From Tenacibaculum discolor (lineage in GTDB: Bacteria > Bacteroidota > Bacteroidia > Flavobacteriales > Flavobacteriaceae), in assembly GCF_003664185.1 (NCBI RefSeq), contig NZ_RCCS01000004.1, positions 310,001 to 374,000 on the forward strand: a stretch of DNA of 64,000 bases, written 5' to 3'. The notes under the pieces were generated by a model. That model did no database searches, was not told the DNA's origin, and worked only from the letters and a program-made list of their open reading frames with translations. Numbering within the stretch: position 1 is the first letter of the stretch; the number at the start of each line of letters is the position of its first letter. Shown here in pieces: positions 17,145 to 26,920 of the stretch. The position numbers and the translations under genes were made by a program.

Positions 17145-19643
17145 ATGACTAAAAAAATACTTTCAACTATTTTAGTGGTATTTCTTGCTTTAGGAGTTTC
17201 TTTGAATGCAGAAGCACAACGAAAGAAGAAAAAAAACGCAAAAAAAGAGACTACCACTAAAAAAGACAAACCTAAAAAGGGCGGTATACAACCTTACGAA
17301 AAAGTTGTTACCAAAAAACACAAAACAGACGAAGGTTTGTTTAAAGTTCACTCAAAAGACTCTAAATATTTATTTGAAATTCCAGATTCTCTTCTAAACC
17401 GAGAAATGCTAATGGTTACCAGAATAGCCAAAACAGCTAGCGGAATTGGTTTTGGAGGTGGAAAACAAAATACACAAGTGTTACGTTGGGTAAAAAACAA
17501 GAAGCAAATTTTACTAAAAGTAGTTTCTCACAATGTTGTAGCAGACACAATTTTACCGGTACACGAAGCCGTTGTAAACTCTAATTTTGAACCTATCTTA
17601 TATGCCTTTCCAATCAAAGCATTTAGCAAAGACTCAACAGCTACTGTAATTGATGCTAGTCCACTTTTTGAAGGTGATGTAAAAGCAATTGCTTTCCCTC
17701 AAAGAAGTAGAAAACGCTATAAGATTTCTAAAATGGATAAAAGCAGGTCTTATATAGATAGAATTAGTAGTTATCCTCAAAACATAGAAGTTAGAAACGT
17801 TAAAACATACATTGCAGGAAATCCTCCTTCGAATTCAAGTGTAGGTTCTGTAACTATGGAGTTAAGTAACTCTATGATTTTACTTCCTAAAACCCCTATG
17901 AAAAGACGTTATTTTGATGAGCGTGTTGGATGGTTTACTAGTTCTCAAACAGATTATGGTTTAGATGCTCAGAAAAGTAAATCAGTTACCTACTTAGACA
18001 GATGGCGTTTAGAAGTAAAAGATGAAGATCTTGAAAAGTTTAAAAGAGGTGAATTAGTAGAACCTAAAAAACAAATTGTATACTACATTGATAGAGCTAC
18101 ACCAAAAAAGTGGCGTAAATATATTAAACAAGGTATTGAAGATTGGCAAGTTGCTTTTGAGGCTGCTGGATTTAAAAATGCTATTATAGCTAAAGATGCA
18201 CCTACTAAAGAAGAAAACCCAGATTGGAGTCCTGAAGATGTACGTTATTCTGTAGTTCGCTACTTAGCTTCTCCAATTCCTAATGCAAACGGACCTCACG
18301 TTAGTGATCCTCGTTCTGGAGAGATTTTAGAATCAGACATTAACTGGTACCACAATGTAATGACCTTATTACACAACTGGTATTTTGTACAAACAGCAGC
18401 TATTAATCCAGAAGCAAGAACAAATAAGTTTAAAGATGAAATTATGGGACGTCTTATTCGTTTCGTTTCTTCTCACGAAGTTGGACATACACTAGGACTC
18501 CCTCATAACATGGGAAGCTCAGTTGCTTATCCTGTAGATTCTTTACGTTCAGCTGAATTCACTAAGAAAAATGGAACTGCTCCTTCAATTATGGACTATG
18601 CTCGTTTTAACTACGTGGCACAACCAGAAGACAAAGGTGTGGCATTAATGCCTAATATTGGTCCTTACGACAAGTATGCTATCAATTGGGGATATAGACC
18701 AATCTTAGATAAATCTGCTAAGGAAGAAAAATCTGTATTAAATAAGTGGATTAAAGAGAAAGCTGGAAATCCTGTTTACAGATTTGGACACCAACAAGTT
18801 CGTAACATTATTGATCCTAGTTCACAAACAGAAGACTTAGGAGACGATGCTATGAAAGCGAGTGCTTATGGTATTAAAAACCTACAACGTATTTTACCTC
18901 GTTTAGAAGAGTGGACTACCGAAGATGGTGAAACCTACGAAGAACTTAAAACTATGTACGGACAAGTAGTTGGACAGTTTAACAGATACATGGGACACGT
19001 AAGTTCTAATATTGGTGGTGTATATGAATACTTTAAAACTTCCGATCAAGATGGTGCTGTATACATTCACGTTCCAAAAGAACACCAAAAAAGAGCGTTA
19101 CAATTTGTAAATGATGAGTTATTTAAAACTCCAAATTGGTTAATTGACGAAAACATTATTAGTAAAACACAACACTCAGGTGTTATTGAGCGTATTAGAG
19201 GTTTACAGGTACGAACGTTAAATAGAGTTTTAAAAACTGGAAGATTAACACGTATGATTGAAAACGAAACGCTGAATGGTAATAAAGCTTACACACTTCT
19301 TCAAATGATGGGAGATTTACGCAAAGGTATTTGGAGTGAAGTATATGCTAACAAAACTATAGATCCGTATCGTAGAAACCTACAACGTGCACATTTAGAC
19401 AGATTAGACTTTTTACTAAATAAAGCGAAAGATCAAAAAGCTGCTAAAAGCGACAGAGGTTACTTTAAGCAAACAGCCGTTACTATTAATCAATCAGATA
19501 TTAAACCTGTAGTAAGAGGAGAATTAAAACGTTTACAAAGAGACATTAAAAGAAGTATTCCTTCTGCTCGTAACACCATAACTCGTTACCACTTACAAGA
19601 TGCAGTAGATAGAATAGACACTATTCTAAATCCAAATAAATAA
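17145..19643 (+). CDS. Secreted zinc-dependent metalloprotease (DUF5117/DUF5118 type)
   Basis: A protein of 832 residues with signal peptide MTKKILSTILVVFLALGVSL, then a Lys-rich linker (KKKKNAKKETTTKK). The metzincin zinc site HEVGHTLGLPHN (HExxHxxGxxH) is followed by a Met-turn in APSIMDYARFNY. N-terminal DUF5118-like and DUF5117-like regions precede the catalytic core. This family is common and often duplicated in Bacteroidota and acts outside the cytoplasm on unknown proteins. Length and motif are complete. A strong terminator follows. Confidence 0.88.
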   Translation: MTKKILSTILVVFLALGVSLNAEAQRKKKKNAKKETTTKKDKPKKGGIQPYEKVVTKKHKTDEGLFKVHSKDSKYLFEIPDSLLNREMLMVTRIAKTASGIGFGGGKQNTQVLRWVKNKKQILLKVVSHNVVADTILPVHEAVVNSNFEPILYAFPIKAFSKDSTATVIDASPLFEGDVKAIAFPQRSRKRYKISKMDKSRSYIDRISSYPQNIEVRNVKTYIAGNPPSNSSVGSVTMELSNSMILLPKTPMKRRYFDERVGWFTSSQTDYGLDAQKSKSVTYLDRWRLEVKDEDLEKFKRGELVEPKKQIVYYIDRATPKKWRKYIKQGIEDWQVAFEAAGFKNAIIAKDAPTKEENPDWSPEDVRYSVVRYLASPIPNANGPHVSDPRSGEILESDINWYHNVMTLLHNWYFVQTAAINPEARTNKFKDEIMGRLIRFVSSHEVGHTLGLPHNMGSSVAYPVDSLRSAEFTKKNGTAPSIMDYARFNYVAQPEDKGVALMPNIGPYDKYAINWGYRPILDKSAKEEKSVLNKWIKEKAGNPVYRFGHQQVRNIIDPSSQTEDLGDDAMKASAYGIKNLQRILPRLEEWTTEDGETYEELKTMYGQVVGQFNRYMGHVSSNIGGVYEYFKTSDQDGAVYIHVPKEHQKRALQFVNDELFKTPNWLIDENIISKTQHSGVIERIRGLQVRTLNRVLKTGRLTRMIENETLNGNKAYTLLQMMGDLRKGIWSEVYANKTIDPYRRNLQRAHLDRLDFLLNKAKDQKAAKSDRGYFKQTAVTINQSDIKPVVRGELKRLQRDIKRSIPSARNTITRYHLQDAVDRIDTILNPNK

Positions 19644-19651
19644 TTTTTCTT

Positions 19652-19690
19652 AAATAACAGCAATCTAATAGGTTGCTGTTATTTTTTTTT
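19652..19690 (+). terminator. Terminator after the metalloprotease gene
   Basis: AAATAACAGCAA (19652-19663) and TTGCTGTTATTT (19673-19684) make a 12-bp stem followed by a run of T. Confidence 0.85.
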
Positions 19691-19721
19691 ACATTTACCT
19701 TCCATCTACTAAAAAACTATA

Positions 19722-21644
19722 ATGAAAAAAAACTTACTTCTATTATTTATACTAGTAATCTCATTTGCTAGCTGCACAAAAAAAACAACAGCAAAGAAAG
19801 CTGAAAAGACAGAAAACACTTACGTAAAAGACCATTACACTAAAAAAGAGGTGAAAATTACAATGAGAGATGGCGTAAAACTTCATGCCACTATCTACTC
19901 ACCAAAAGACACCAGTAAAGCCTACCCTATTCTACTACAACGTACTCCGTATAGTTGTCAACCTTATGGAGAAGATAAATTCAGAAAAAAAATTGGTCCA
20001 AACCCAGTTTTAATGAAAGAGGGTAACATTATCGTATATCAAGATGTTCGCGGACGTTGGATGAGTGAAGGAGTATACGACAACATGCGTGCATACATTC
20101 CAAATAAAACAGAAAAACAAACCGATGAAACTACAGATACCTATGACACTATTGATTGGTTAGTTAATAATGTAGCAAACAATAATGGTAAGGTAGGTAC
20201 ATGGGGAATTTCATATCCTGGTCACTACGCTACTGTTTCAACTATTGATGCACATCCAGCTTTAAAAGCTGCTTCACCACAAGCTTGTATTGGAGATTTC
20301 TTTTTTGATGATTTCCACCATAACGGAGCTTTCTTATTGAGCTACTTTAAAGCCATTTCTTTATTTGGTACATACAAAGATCAACCTACCGATTCAGCTT
20401 GGTACTCATTTCCTGATATGAAAACTCAAGACCAATATCAGTTTTTCTTAGATAAAGGACCTCTTAAAAACTTAAACGAATATTTTCAGTACGATAAGTT
20501 AGATACCAAAGTTGTTGAAAATAAAGAGCGTATTGATGATTTCTTTTGGAAAGAAATTGTAGAGCACCCTAATTATGACTCAGTATGGCAAAGTAAAGGA
20601 ATCATTCAACATTTAGATAAAGTCCCTTCTACTGTAGCCACGATGATTGTTGGAGGTGAATTTGATGCTGAAGACTTGTATGGTCCATTAGAAACCTACA
20701 AAAACATTGAAAAAAATCAACCAAACAACTATAATACAATCGTTTTTGGACCTTGGGATCATGGCGGATGGTCTAGAAATAAAGTAGCTAACAAAGTTGG
20801 TAACTATTACTTTGGTGACTCAATCTCTTTAAAATTTCAAAAAGAGGTAGAAACCAAATTCTTCAATCACTTCTTAAAAGGTGATGGTTCTAAAAACTCA
20901 GGATTACCAGAAGCTTATGTTTTTGATACAGGTAAAAAAACGTGGAAATCTTACGATGCATGGCCACCAAAAAATGCTCAAAAACAAACATTTTTCCTTT
21001 CAGAAAACCAAGAATTAACAACAACTCAAAAAGGAAATAACAAGGTTAGTTTTATTAGTGACATTAAGCGACCTGTACCTTATTCGGAAGACATAAAAAC
21101 GGTATTCACTCCACGTAAATATATGACAGACGATCAGCGTTTTGCTGCACGTAGACCTGATGTTTTGGTATATGAAACAGAGGTATTAACTGAAGATTTT
21201 ACACTTGCTGGTGATATTTTAGCAAAATTACAAGTAGCTACCACTGGTTCTGCTGCCGATTGGATTGTTAAAGTTGTTGATGTGCATCCTGCTAATCTAA
21301 AAAATGACAACAAAGAAATGCAACCACATTTAAAATTGAGCAACTATCATTTAATGGTACGTAGTGAAGTAATGCGTGGACGTTTTAGAAACAGTTTTTC
21401 AAGTCCAGAACCATTTACTCCAAATAAGAAAACAGCTGTAAATATTAAACTACAAGATGTTTTTCATACGTTTAAAAAGGGACACAAAGTACAAATACAA
21501 GTGCAAAGCACTTGGTTTCCTTTAATTGACTTGAATCCTCAAACCTATGTAGACAATATTTACAAAGCAGACGAAAAAGACTTTAAAACACAAACACATT
21601 CTGTATTTACAGACTCTAGTATAGAGTTTACAGTCTTAAAATAA
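19722..21644 (+). CDS. CocE/NonD family hydrolase lipoprotein
   Basis: A protein of 640 residues with lipoprotein signal MKKNLLLLFILVISFASCTK. It has an alpha/beta hydrolase core of the X-Pro dipeptidyl-peptidase S15/CocE type: VYQDVRGRWMSEG (oxyanion Tyr region), nucleophile Ser in GTWGISYPGHY, a GEFDAED acid segment and His in GPWDHGGW. The C-terminal jelly-roll X-Pro_C domain begins near ETEVLTEDFTLAGD. Such enzymes cleave peptides, esters or glutaryl-amide bonds; the exact substrate is not readable. It is membrane-anchored outside the cytoplasm and monocistronic. Confidence 0.85.
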   Translation: MKKNLLLLFILVISFASCTKKTTAKKAEKTENTYVKDHYTKKEVKITMRDGVKLHATIYSPKDTSKAYPILLQRTPYSCQPYGEDKFRKKIGPNPVLMKEGNIIVYQDVRGRWMSEGVYDNMRAYIPNKTEKQTDETTDTYDTIDWLVNNVANNNGKVGTWGISYPGHYATVSTIDAHPALKAASPQACIGDFFFDDFHHNGAFLLSYFKAISLFGTYKDQPTDSAWYSFPDMKTQDQYQFFLDKGPLKNLNEYFQYDKLDTKVVENKERIDDFFWKEIVEHPNYDSVWQSKGIIQHLDKVPSTVATMIVGGEFDAEDLYGPLETYKNIEKNQPNNYNTIVFGPWDHGGWSRNKVANKVGNYYFGDSISLKFQKEVETKFFNHFLKGDGSKNSGLPEAYVFDTGKKTWKSYDAWPPKNAQKQTFFLSENQELTTTQKGNNKVSFISDIKRPVPYSEDIKTVFTPRKYMTDDQRFAARRPDVLVYETEVLTEDFTLAGDILAKLQVATTGSAADWIVKVVDVHPANLKNDNKEMQPHLKLSNYHLMVRSEVMRGRFRNSFSSPEPFTPNKKTAVNIKLQDVFHTFKKGHKVQIQVQSTWFPLIDLNPQTYVDNIYKADEKDFKTQTHSVFTDSSIEFTVLK

Positions 21645-21665
21645 TAGCAAACTTTTTTCTATTTA

Positions 21666-21698
21666 AAAACTTACAACATTTAAGTGTTGTGAGTTTTT
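21666..21698 (+). terminator. Terminator after the CocE-type gene
   Basis: AAAACTTACAACA and TGTTGTGAGTTTT form a stem with one G-U pair and a 6-nt loop, followed by T residues. Confidence 0.8.
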
Positions 21699-21771
21699 TT
21701 TATGCTCTTTTAGCTATTTCTGTCTTAAAATTTAATTCTACTACCTCTAATAATAAACCTCTCAGCACAAA

Positions 21772-22854
21772 ATGAAAAAAATAATCATTCTAACAGTTTT
21801 CATTCTTTTTAATAGTTGTAATTCAAAAAATACTAAGCCTTTAACTACAGAGAAAATAAACAACATTGTAAACAAAGAGGTGAATAATTTTTTAAAACCT
21901 CCATATACCTCTTTATCTTGTGTTCTATACATAGATGGAGTATCACATCAATTTCACTTCGGTGAGTTAATTGATAAAAGTAAAGCAACCAATGAAACCC
22001 TATATGAAATAGGGTCTTTAACCAAAACCTATACAGGGTTATTACTTTCTCAAGCTGTTTATGATAAAAAAGTTAATCTTGAAAATAACATACAAACATA
22101 TCTACATGACAGTTACCCTAACTTAAAACTACACAATAATGCTCCTATAACCTTACGTCATTTAATAACTCATACTTCTGGACTTCCTTTCAACATTAAT
22201 TGTACAGACAACAATGCTCCTGTAGAAGAACAAATTAAATGTTTTGAGTCTTTTACCAAAGAAGATTTCTTTACCAAATTAAAAAACATAAAACTAACTC
22301 ACGCAACCGGAAAAGATTATAACTATTCAAATGCCGGAGTACAACTTGTTGGATATATATTAGAAAACGTTTATCAGTTATCTTTTCAAGAACTATTAGA
22401 AAAATACGTTTTCTTTCGCTCAAAAGAACAACAAACAAGCTATAACACAAACAACAAGCTTCCTGTTTTAAAAGGTATGAATAATGAACAACAACCTATG
22501 CCTTTAATAAACAGTTTTTACAAGCATGCAGGAAGTTTGGTTTCCTCTACAAGCTCAATACAAAACTACCTTAAAATGTATTTAGAAAGTAATGATCCAG
22601 TTATAAAACAAGCCATGAATAAGTTAGCTGGTAACAACCAACATGGTAGAGCCTATGCTTGGAATACTTATAATTATGATAGCCACAAAAAAATGCTTTA
22701 TCATAATGGCGGAACTTTTGGTCATTCTTCTTGGGCTGCTCTTTACCCTAACCAGAAAGTTGGCATTTTTTTAGTAACAAATAGTATTAATAATCAATCT
22801 CAAGGTGATTTAAACGAGCTTTCTAACAAAATAATTGATAAAGTTATGGAGTAA
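21772..22854 (+). CDS. Serine beta-lactamase-like hydrolase lipoprotein
   Basis: A protein of 360 residues with lipoprotein signal MKKIIILTVFILFNSCNSK. It has the class C beta-lactamase/DD-peptidase fold signatures: SxxK in EIGSLTKTYTG (nucleophile Ser), YxN in YNYSNAGVQLVGY, and a late HNGGTFGHSS segment in the KTG position. This broad family includes esterases and peptidases as well as AmpC. Nothing in the context points to drug resistance, so I call it a generic serine hydrolase. An inverted repeat (AGTCTATA with TATAGACT, about 22870-22902) follows, without a T-run. Confidence 0.82.
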   Translation: MKKIIILTVFILFNSCNSKNTKPLTTEKINNIVNKEVNNFLKPPYTSLSCVLYIDGVSHQFHFGELIDKSKATNETLYEIGSLTKTYTGLLLSQAVYDKKVNLENNIQTYLHDSYPNLKLHNNAPITLRHLITHTSGLPFNINCTDNNAPVEEQIKCFESFTKEDFFTKLKNIKLTHATGKDYNYSNAGVQLVGYILENVYQLSFQELLEKYVFFRSKEQQTSYNTNNKLPVLKGMNNEQQPMPLINSFYKHAGSLVSSTSSIQNYLKMYLESNDPVIKQAMNKLAGNNQHGRAYAWNTYNYDSHKKMLYHNGGTFGHSSWAALYPNQKVGIFLVTNSINNQSQGDLNELSNKIIDKVME

Positions 22855-23040
22855 CGCAACCTTTTTACAGTCTATACATCTATTTTAAAATATATAGACT
22901 ATAAAGCAAATAAATCTCTCACTCAACTAACACATAAACAACTGAACAACAACATAAAAGAACTAAAAAAACCAATATTTACCAATTACAAATATTAAAA
23001 TAATCCCCTATATTTAACATACTATAAAACAAGCTTACTT

Positions 23041-23850
23041 ATGAAAAACCTTATACCTATACTTCTTAGTGCCTGCATAGCAATTTCAGCATGTTCTAAT
23101 AAAAAAGATAAAAAAACTCCTATAAACAAAACAGTTACTACTGATTCTGTTCAAAAAACATCAACTGCAACTTCGAAAAAAACAATTACTGATGCTTATT
23201 TCAAAGCACATGGAGTTGAACCTTTTTGGAACTTAACCATTTCTGATAACATGATTAAGCTAAAAACACTTCATGATTCAGATTCTATTATTATACCGCA
23301 TACAGAACCTATCTATGCTCAAGACAGTAATGTAAAAATGTATAATTTACAAACTGAATTAGCTGAGGTTCGTATTCAAATTAATCAAATGGAATGTATC
23401 AATGCTATGTCTGGTAAATCATTCCCTTACTCAGTAACTATTAACTATAAAAAAGGAAAAGATACTGATTACACTACCTTAGAAGGGTGTGGGCAATACA
23501 TCACCAACTATCGATTACACGATATCTGGGCATTAGAAGAATTAAATGGTACAAAGGTTAGTAAAGAAGATTTCGGAAAAGAATTACCATATATAGAAAT
23601 AAACACTGTTAAAAACACCTTTATGGGAACTTCAGGGTGTAACAGAGTTACAGGTAAACTTTTTTCTGAAAGAGAAAGAATTCGATTTACTAATATTGCC
23701 TCAACAGAAATGTTATGCCTTAAAGGAGGCAAAAAAGAACAAGAATTTACTAAAGCCCTAGCAAGTACCATTTCTTATAAAATAGCAAACAACCGACTAA
23801 CGCTTTTAAATCCTGATAAAACCTTATTAGTATTTAAAAAAGTTGATTAA
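23041..23850 (+). CDS. META-domain lipoprotein
   Basis: A protein of 269 residues with lipoprotein signal MKNLIPILLSACIAISACSN. Its N-terminal half (HGVEPFWNLTISDN, later VTINYKKG and EGCGQYI) resembles the COG3650-type domain. The C-terminal half is a META/HslJ-like domain (IWALEELNGTKV, FMGTSGCNRVTGKL, TEMLC). META domains occur in envelope proteins linked to heat or antibiotic tolerance. It is probably anchored to a membrane and faces the periplasm. A terminator hairpin follows. Confidence 0.8.
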   Translation: MKNLIPILLSACIAISACSNKKDKKTPINKTVTTDSVQKTSTATSKKTITDAYFKAHGVEPFWNLTISDNMIKLKTLHDSDSIIIPHTEPIYAQDSNVKMYNLQTELAEVRIQINQMECINAMSGKSFPYSVTINYKKGKDTDYTTLEGCGQYITNYRLHDIWALEELNGTKVSKEDFGKELPYIEINTVKNTFMGTSGCNRVTGKLFSERERIRFTNIASTEMLCLKGGKKEQEFTKALASTISYKIANNRLTLLNPDKTLLVFKKVD

Positions 23851-23857
23851 TAATTAC

Positions 23858-23892
23858 AAAAACTCTCAATAAAATATTGGGAGTTTTTTATT
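23858..23892 (+). terminator. Terminator after the META-domain gene
   Basis: AAAAACTCTCAAT (23858-23870) and ATTGGGAGTTTTT (23876-23888) pair with one wobble and run into T residues. Confidence 0.78.
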
Positions 23893-24061
23893 TTCAATAC
23901 CCAACAAAAACAAATCATCAAAGTAATTATATAACTCTTTTACTAATGGTATTCATAGCTAAAAACTATGGAAAACTATAAAATAACTATGCTATTACCT
24001 CCCTAATAGGTATAATTTTCAATAGGTTTGATACACTAACACTTTAAAAATCTAACCGATA

Positions 24062-24721
24062 ATGAAAACTGGAATAATAACTGGGTGCAGTAGAGGAATT
24101 GGATTTGCTATTGCTAATCTATTAACTGAAAACCTCAACTATAAAATTATTGGAACCTCTACTTCTGGAAACTCTCCAATTACAAAGTCAAATTTTGAAG
24201 CCTATCAGCTAAATCTTTCAAAAAGTGATTCCATAGATAATTTTATAAAAAAGATTGAAAACACCAAGATTGACTTTCTTATTAACAATGCTGGTATCTT
24301 ATTAGAAAACTGGAACGATGCATCCATAAACATTGAACAATTAAAACATACGTTTAATGTAAATTTATTTGGAACAATTGAATTAACCGAAAAATTAATC
24401 ACTAACTTTAAAAGAGGTGGACAAATAGTTAACATTACATCTGACTGGGGGTCTTTTAGCGAAAAGAATTTTGATGAATTTCAACCTCACTATAAAATGT
24501 CAAAAGTTGCTTTGAATATGTACACAAAGCTATTAGCTAAAAGACTCGAAAAACAACAGATAATTGTTTCTGCTCTTGACCCTGGATGGACACAAACCGA
24601 TATGGGAGGAAATGAAGCTTCTAGAAAACCTAACGATGTTGCAACAGATGTTAGAAATTTAATAACTAACAATTCTAAGAGTGGATATTTTTGGCATCAA
24701 GGAAATATCAGAGAATGGTAA
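24062..24721 (+). CDS. Short-chain dehydrogenase/reductase
   Basis: A protein of 219 residues, a Rossmann SDR with the cofactor motif TGCSRGIG near the start, NNAG in FLINNAGILL, and the catalytic YxxxK in PHYKMSKVALNMY preceded by the Ser of ITSDWGS. It ends with a WHQGNIREW tail. The substrate is unknown. It is followed after 53 bp by a VOC-family gene, and the pair may be cotranscribed. Confidence 0.85.
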   Translation: MKTGIITGCSRGIGFAIANLLTENLNYKIIGTSTSGNSPITKSNFEAYQLNLSKSDSIDNFIKKIENTKIDFLINNAGILLENWNDASINIEQLKHTFNVNLFGTIELTEKLITNFKRGGQIVNITSDWGSFSEKNFDEFQPHYKMSKVALNMYTKLLAKRLEKQQIIVSALDPGWTQTDMGGNEASRKPNDVATDVRNLITNNSKSGYFWHQGNIREW

Positions 24722-24774
24722 AACATTATCCTTTTACTTAATTAAAGTTAATTCAAAATTTAAAAGCTACCAAG

Positions 24775-25434
24775 ATGACATTAAACGAGATTGAAATTAA
24801 AACAACTGATATAAAACCTGTTAAGGCTTTTTATAAAAATATCATGGAGCTTCCAACTACACAGATTGATAATAAATCGATATGTGTCAAAGCTGGTACA
24901 TCCTATTTAAAATTCATAGAAGACTCTGAAAAAAACTTACCCGCATATCATTTAGCTTTTAACATCCCCAAAAACAAATTGCAAGAAGCTATTAACTGGT
25001 CAACAAACAAGTTTGAATTTATAAAAAAAGAAAATGGGGAATTCATTACCAACTTCGAGAATTGGAATGCCTATTCAGTATATTTTTTTGATGCCGTTGG
25101 AAATATATTAGAGTTTATTGCTCGACACGATTTGGATAATGCTACTACAACGCAGTTCAATAGCAATCAAATCTTAAATATAAGTGAGTTTGGAATTGTT
25201 AAAGACCAACCTGATGTTTATGGAAAATATTTAATTGACACCTATGGACTACATCTATTCGAAAAAAATCATAATAGTGAAACATTTACAGCTATTGGCG
25301 ATGACAACGGATTATTAATCATCGTTAAAACTAACAGAAACTGGTATCCTACACAAACCCCTTCTAAAGCTAGTTGGGCAAACATTAAATTGAGCAACTC
25401 AGGCTCCGAAACAATTTTAAAGATAAGAGAGTAA
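24775..25434 (+). CDS. VOC/glyoxalase-like protein
   Basis: A protein of 219 residues with two vicinal-oxygen-chelate-like halves: the first starts EIEIKTTDIKPVKAFYKNIM and includes YFFDAVGNILEFIARHD, the second starts ISEFGIVKDQPDVYGKYLID. VOC proteins include dioxygenases, lyases and resistance proteins; metal ligands cannot be assigned with confidence here. It lies downstream of an SDR gene on the same strand and is convergent with the next one. Confidence 0.75.
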   Translation: MTLNEIEIKTTDIKPVKAFYKNIMELPTTQIDNKSICVKAGTSYLKFIEDSEKNLPAYHLAFNIPKNKLQEAINWSTNKFEFIKKENGEFITNFENWNAYSVYFFDAVGNILEFIARHDLDNATTTQFNSNQILNISEFGIVKDQPDVYGKYLIDTYGLHLFEKNHNSETFTAIGDDNGLLIIVKTNRNWYPTQTPSKASWANIKLSNSGSETILKIRE

Positions 25435-25527
25435 CGTACTAAACATTTTCCCTTATAAACAATATAAACAGGCTAAAAGCCCATTTATATATGTCCTCTT
25501 GCATAAGCAATTATTGGTATTTAAAAA

Positions 25528-26268
25528 TTAAAGCGACGTTCCACCATCAACTATAATCTTCTCATTTCTTAAAACTTGTGATTTATCTGAAAGTAGAAAT
25601 TCAACAATTGGAGCAATATCTGTTGGTTGAACAATTCTACCAATAGGAGAAGTACTTGAAAAATGCTCTAAAAGATTGTCTATAGCCTCATCACTCATCC
25701 CCGATTTTTTCTGAATTGGACTCTCTGTAACTCCAGGACTCACCACATTTACCCTAATTCCTTTATCTGCAAGTTCAATATTTAAAACTCTTGCTATACT
25801 TTCCAAAGCAGCTTTACTAGCTGTATATACACTTGTATTAGAAAAAGATTTAAAAACAACAATAGAAGTATTTAAAACAACACTTGAAGGGTTTTTAAGA
25901 ATTGGAATAAATTTTTGAACTGTAAAAAAAGCTCCTTTAAAATTAATGTTCATTGTTTCATCAAATAGTTGTTCAGAAGTTTCTTCAAAACTAGAAGCTT
26001 TAAAAATACCTGCGTTTACAAACAATCCATCAATCTTTCCAAACTCATTTTTAACTTTAGCTACTAAATTATCAATCTCAACTAATGAAGATGTGTCTGA
26101 TAAAATACCTACTGAATTATCTCCTAATTCAGCAACAGCTTTATCTAAATTCTCTTTTGTTCTTCCTGTTATTATTACTCTATAATTTAAACTTAACAAG
26201 TATTCTGCACAAGCAAAACCAATCCCTGATGTTCCACCTGTAATTACTATAATTTTATTATTCATCAT
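25528..26268 (-). CDS. Short-chain dehydrogenase, HxlR-linked
   Basis: A protein of 246 residues from the ATG at 26268; a TTG codon at 26283 extends the frame but is a less likely start. SDR motifs are all present: TGGTSGIG, a VNAG in DGLFVNAGIF, the active-site YTASKAALES and the NVVSPGVTESP loop after the catalytic Lys. It ends KIIVDGGTSL, typical of classical SDRs. It is divergent from an hxlR-type regulator across a short region holding a perfect palindrome, a common layout for electrophile-inducible oxidoreductases. Confidence 0.86.
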   Translation of the reverse strand: MMNNKIIVITGGTSGIGFACAEYLLSLNYRVIITGRTKENLDKAVAELGDNSVGILSDTSSLVEIDNLVAKVKNEFGKIDGLFVNAGIFKASSFEETSEQLFDETMNINFKGAFFTVQKFIPILKNPSSVVLNTSIVVFKSFSNTSVYTASKAALESIARVLNIELADKGIRVNVVSPGVTESPIQKKSGMSDEAIDNLLEHFSSTSPIGRIVQPTDIAPIVEFLLSDKSQVLRNEKIIVDGGTSL

Positions 26269-26312
26269 ATGTTTTTTTTGCAAAATTGGCGAATAACTTT
26301 ACATTTGACAAG

Positions 26313-26332
26313 TACTTACCTTTTGGTAAGTA
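26313..26332. promoter_or_regulatory. Palindromic operator for the HxlR-type regulator
   Basis: TACTTACC-TTTT-GGTAAGTA is a perfect inverted repeat with 8-bp arms, between the divergent SDR and HxlR genes. HxlR-type dimers commonly bind palindromes of this kind in their own divergent promoters. It is 44 bp from the SDR start and 21 bp from the regulator start, so one site could control both. Confidence 0.72.
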
Positions 26333-26353
26333 ACTGACCTGCAAGTCGGAAAA

Positions 26354-26710
26354 ATGTATTTTTATATGAAAACAGAAGAAAAAATAATTGAAAAAAAATA
26401 TCAGCAAGCTAAAGAGTGTCCAATAACCATATTTATGGAACAAATTGGAGGAAAATGGAAACCTGTAATCATTTGGCTTTTACTTTTAAACGAAGTAATG
26501 CGATTTAACGAACTAGATAAAGCTATTGATGGTATTAGTCAAAAAATGTTATCTCAACAATTAAAAGACCTCGAAAAATTAAACATAGTAAATAGGAAAG
26601 TATATCCTGTAATCCCTCCTAAAGTTGAATACAGCCTAACTAAAAAAGGAAAATCTTTAAAAGAAAACTTAACTATGATAATGGAGTGGAGTAATAAAAA
26701 CCTAAGATAA
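26354..26710 (+). CDS. HxlR-family transcriptional regulator
   Basis: A protein of 118 residues (or 114 from the ATG at 26366), a single winged-helix domain of the HxlR/MarR type. The conserved N-terminal ECPI Cys precedes the wHTH (GGKWKPVIIWLLL, MRFNELDKAIDGISQKML, QQLKDLEKLNIV, YSLTKKGKSL). In related regulators a Cys in this position senses electrophiles or redox change. It is divergent from an SDR gene, with a palindromic site between them, suggesting control of that gene and itself. Confidence 0.87.
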   Translation: MYFYMKTEEKIIEKKYQQAKECPITIFMEQIGGKWKPVIIWLLLLNEVMRFNELDKAIDGISQKMLSQQLKDLEKLNIVNRKVYPVIPPKVEYSLTKKGKSLKENLTMIMEWSNKNLR

Positions 26711-26820
26711 ACTTCACAAACTAAAAATACTATTAGTTAAGCTACCACAGCTCTTATTTTTCTATGTTAAAAACACATTCATTATAATAACTTCTATACA
26801 ATAAAAGCCTTAGTTAAGAA

Positions 26821-26852
26821 AATTATCCATTCATTAACGATAATTATCCATT
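26821..26852 (+). promoter_or_regulatory. 21-bp-period direct repeat upstream of the AhpD-like gene
   Basis: AATTATCCATT occurs at 26821-26831 and again at 26842-26852, a 21-bp period (two helical turns), about 70 bp before the AhpD-like gene. AraC-family proteins typically bind such tandem direct repeats, and an AraC-type regulator is encoded at the end of this same cluster (27962), which makes it a candidate binder. Confidence 0.45.
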
Positions 26853-26920
26853 TTAAACCATTGCTTTCTTCATCAACTTTGTAACGTCAATATTGACATA
26901 CAATTTTAATAATAGAAAAA

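Noticed and set aside
21772..22854. AmpC beta-lactamase resistance gene
   Set aside because: The SxxK and YxN motifs place it in a broad serine hydrolase family, and nothing else supports drug resistance.
23940..24060. Short CATAG / CTATG repeats as regulatory sites
   Set aside because: Low-complexity AT-rich repeats with no clear spacing relative to the next gene.
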